Positions 63,402 to 64,000 of a stretch of DNA of 64,000 nt are shown here, piece by piece; the first letter of the stretch is position 1, and each line of letters starts with the position of its first letter. Origin of the DNA: Candidatus Paceibacter sp. (GTDB taxonomy: Bacteria; Patescibacteria; ABY1; S139-126); contig DYGA01000003.1 of assembly GCA_020724865.1 (NCBI GenBank), forward strand, positions 62,001 through 126,000, written 5' to 3'. The notes below the pieces were generated by a model. That model was not told the origin of the DNA, did no database searches, and saw nothing but the letters and a program-made list of their open reading frames with translations. Position numbers and translations under genes: made by a program.

Positions 63402-64000
63402 TGTTGCTTATGAATACAGAAAGTAATTTAAACGAAGAATTTAAGAATCGACTAGAAAAATTGAACGGTTTTAAAAAAGCTGGTTTTAATCCTTACCCAG
63501 AAAGATTTGAAAAAAAACACGAAATTCAAGAGCTACTTGAGTATGCAGAAAATAATCAAATTTTTTCAGCCACGGAAATAAATCGAGAAACCAATGAATT
63601 TGTAACTGCGGGCAGAATTATGACTTTGCGTGAACATGGCAAAATTACTTTTGCCAATCTCCAAGACTTTACAGGCAAAATACAAATATCTTTTTCTCAA
63701 AATATTTTAGGAAGTGATTTGTATTCACTAATTAAATTTTTTGATTTGGGTGATTTTATCGGAGTGACGGGAAAAATTTTTAAAACTAACAAGGGCGAAA
63801 TAACTTTAATGGTTTATGATTTTAGTTTTTTAGGCAAAGCATTTCGTCAGTTACCAGAAAAATTTCATGGTCTTAAAGATAGAGAAATTTTGTACCGACA
63901 AAGATATTTAGATCTTTTAGTCAACCCAGATACTAAGGAAAGATTTATCCAAAGGTCAAATATAATTAATTTTTTACGAAATTATTTATTGAAAAATAAG
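63401..64000 (+). CDS. lysS: Lysyl-tRNA synthetase (class II), N-terminal part; runs off window
   Basis: LysS charges tRNA-Lys. The first 200 residues are present and the frame is open to the right edge. Visible parts are the anticodon-binding OB domain with KNRLEKLNGFKKAGFNPYP, VTAGRIMTLREHGKITFANL, DFIGVTGKIFKTNKGEIT, and the linker to the catalytic core LPEKFHGLKDREILYRQRY followed by LDLLVNPDTKERFIQRS (motif 1 begins here). Motifs 2 and 3 lie outside. A second ATG at 63410 is another possible start. Confidence 0.93.
   Translation, partial: MLLMNTESNLNEEFKNRLEKLNGFKKAGFNPYPERFEKKHEIQELLEYAENNQIFSATEINRETNEFVTAGRIMTLREHGKITFANLQDFTGKIQISFSQNILGSDLYSLIKFFDLGDFIGVTGKIFKTNKGEITLMVYDFSFLGKAFRQLPEKFHGLKDREILYRQRYLDLLVNPDTKERFIQRSNIINFLRNYLLKNK

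Noticed and set aside
1..64000. Reassigned UGA codons (as in Gracilibacteria and SR1)
   Set aside because: TGA serves as a plausible stop at murD (51384-51386), the gene at 11377 and others, and no conserved gene has in-frame TGA.

Overview
The window is AT-rich chromosomal DNA (by eye roughly one third G+C) that is gene-dense, uses the standard bacterial code with TAA, TAG and TGA stops, and carries three tRNA genes. The combination points to a Candidate Phyla Radiation (Patescibacteria) bacterium, possibly near the Parcubacteria/ABY1 groups: short intergenic gaps, a plain peptidoglycan and division gene set, a type IV pilus locus with very divergent pilins, dTDP-rhamnose and surface-glycan genes, lineage-typical small membrane proteins, and no biosynthetic pathways apart from CTP synthase and sugar nucleotides. 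This placement is inferred from gene content; no rRNA is present.

Layout. 1-7.8 kb: the 3' end of lepA, small membrane proteins, an FtsB/DivIC-like protein, a membrane-anchored parvulin, tRNA-Gly and tRNA-Thr, an RlpA-like protein, ftsE, ftsX, a glycosyltransferase and a broken patatin gene. 7.8-10.6 kb: tRNA-Gln with a terminator, an alpha/beta hydrolase, a DedA protein and a GT4 glycosyltransferase. 10.7-12.85 kb: a compact island of four genes, each with a strong Shine-Dalgarno sequence and flanked by hairpin terminators, unlike almost every other gene here. 12.9-16 kb: an unknown multi-pass protein and a CAP-domain protein. 16.1-31.2 kb: a surface-polysaccharide region (UDP-glucuronate decarboxylase-like and UDP-hexose epimerase-like enzymes, five glycosyltransferase-type proteins, a Wzx-type flippase, rmlC-like/rmlB/rmlD/rmlA with HIT and NUDIX genes interspersed). 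31.1-37.9 kb: a PEGA-domain protein, murA, a C-terminal processing protease, rplI, pyrG, rpmA and an Nfu-type scaffold. 37.9-48.2 kb, minus strand: a type IV pilus operon (pilB, pilC, three pilin-like proteins including a 940-residue one, pilM, pilN, pilO). 48.3-58.7 kb: mraY, murD, ftsW, murG, murC, a collapsed murB-like gene, hpf and secA. 58.7-64 kb: a nucleotidyltransferase-like protein, a DUF1653 protein, an L,D-transpeptidase, secD, secF, greA and the 5' end of lysS.

The genes fit a small cell with a peptidoglycan wall (MurA, MurC, MurD, MraY, MurG, FtsW, L,D-transpeptidase, RlpA-like, FtsEX), Sec secretion with extracytoplasmic folding helpers, a decorated surface containing rhamnose and uronate-derived sugars, and pili that carry large putative adhesins.

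The most unusual observations are: (1) a parvulin prolyl-isomerase domain inserted in the extracytoplasmic domain of SecD, with its first strand moved to the end, so that it looks circularly permuted, and the same order in the stand-alone parvulin; (2) a MurB homologue that keeps both ends but has lost the catalytic middle and the catalytic glutamate; (3) many genes whose -10 box lies so close to the ATG that their mRNAs should be leaderless, in contrast with the Shine-Dalgarno island at 10.7-12.85 kb; (4) a giant pilin with a LamG-like domain and a seven-repeat propeller; (5) a cysteine-rich zinc-finger gene whose finger is completed only after a -1 frameshift at an A6 run. All functional calls come from motifs and family knowledge read by eye, without database searches.
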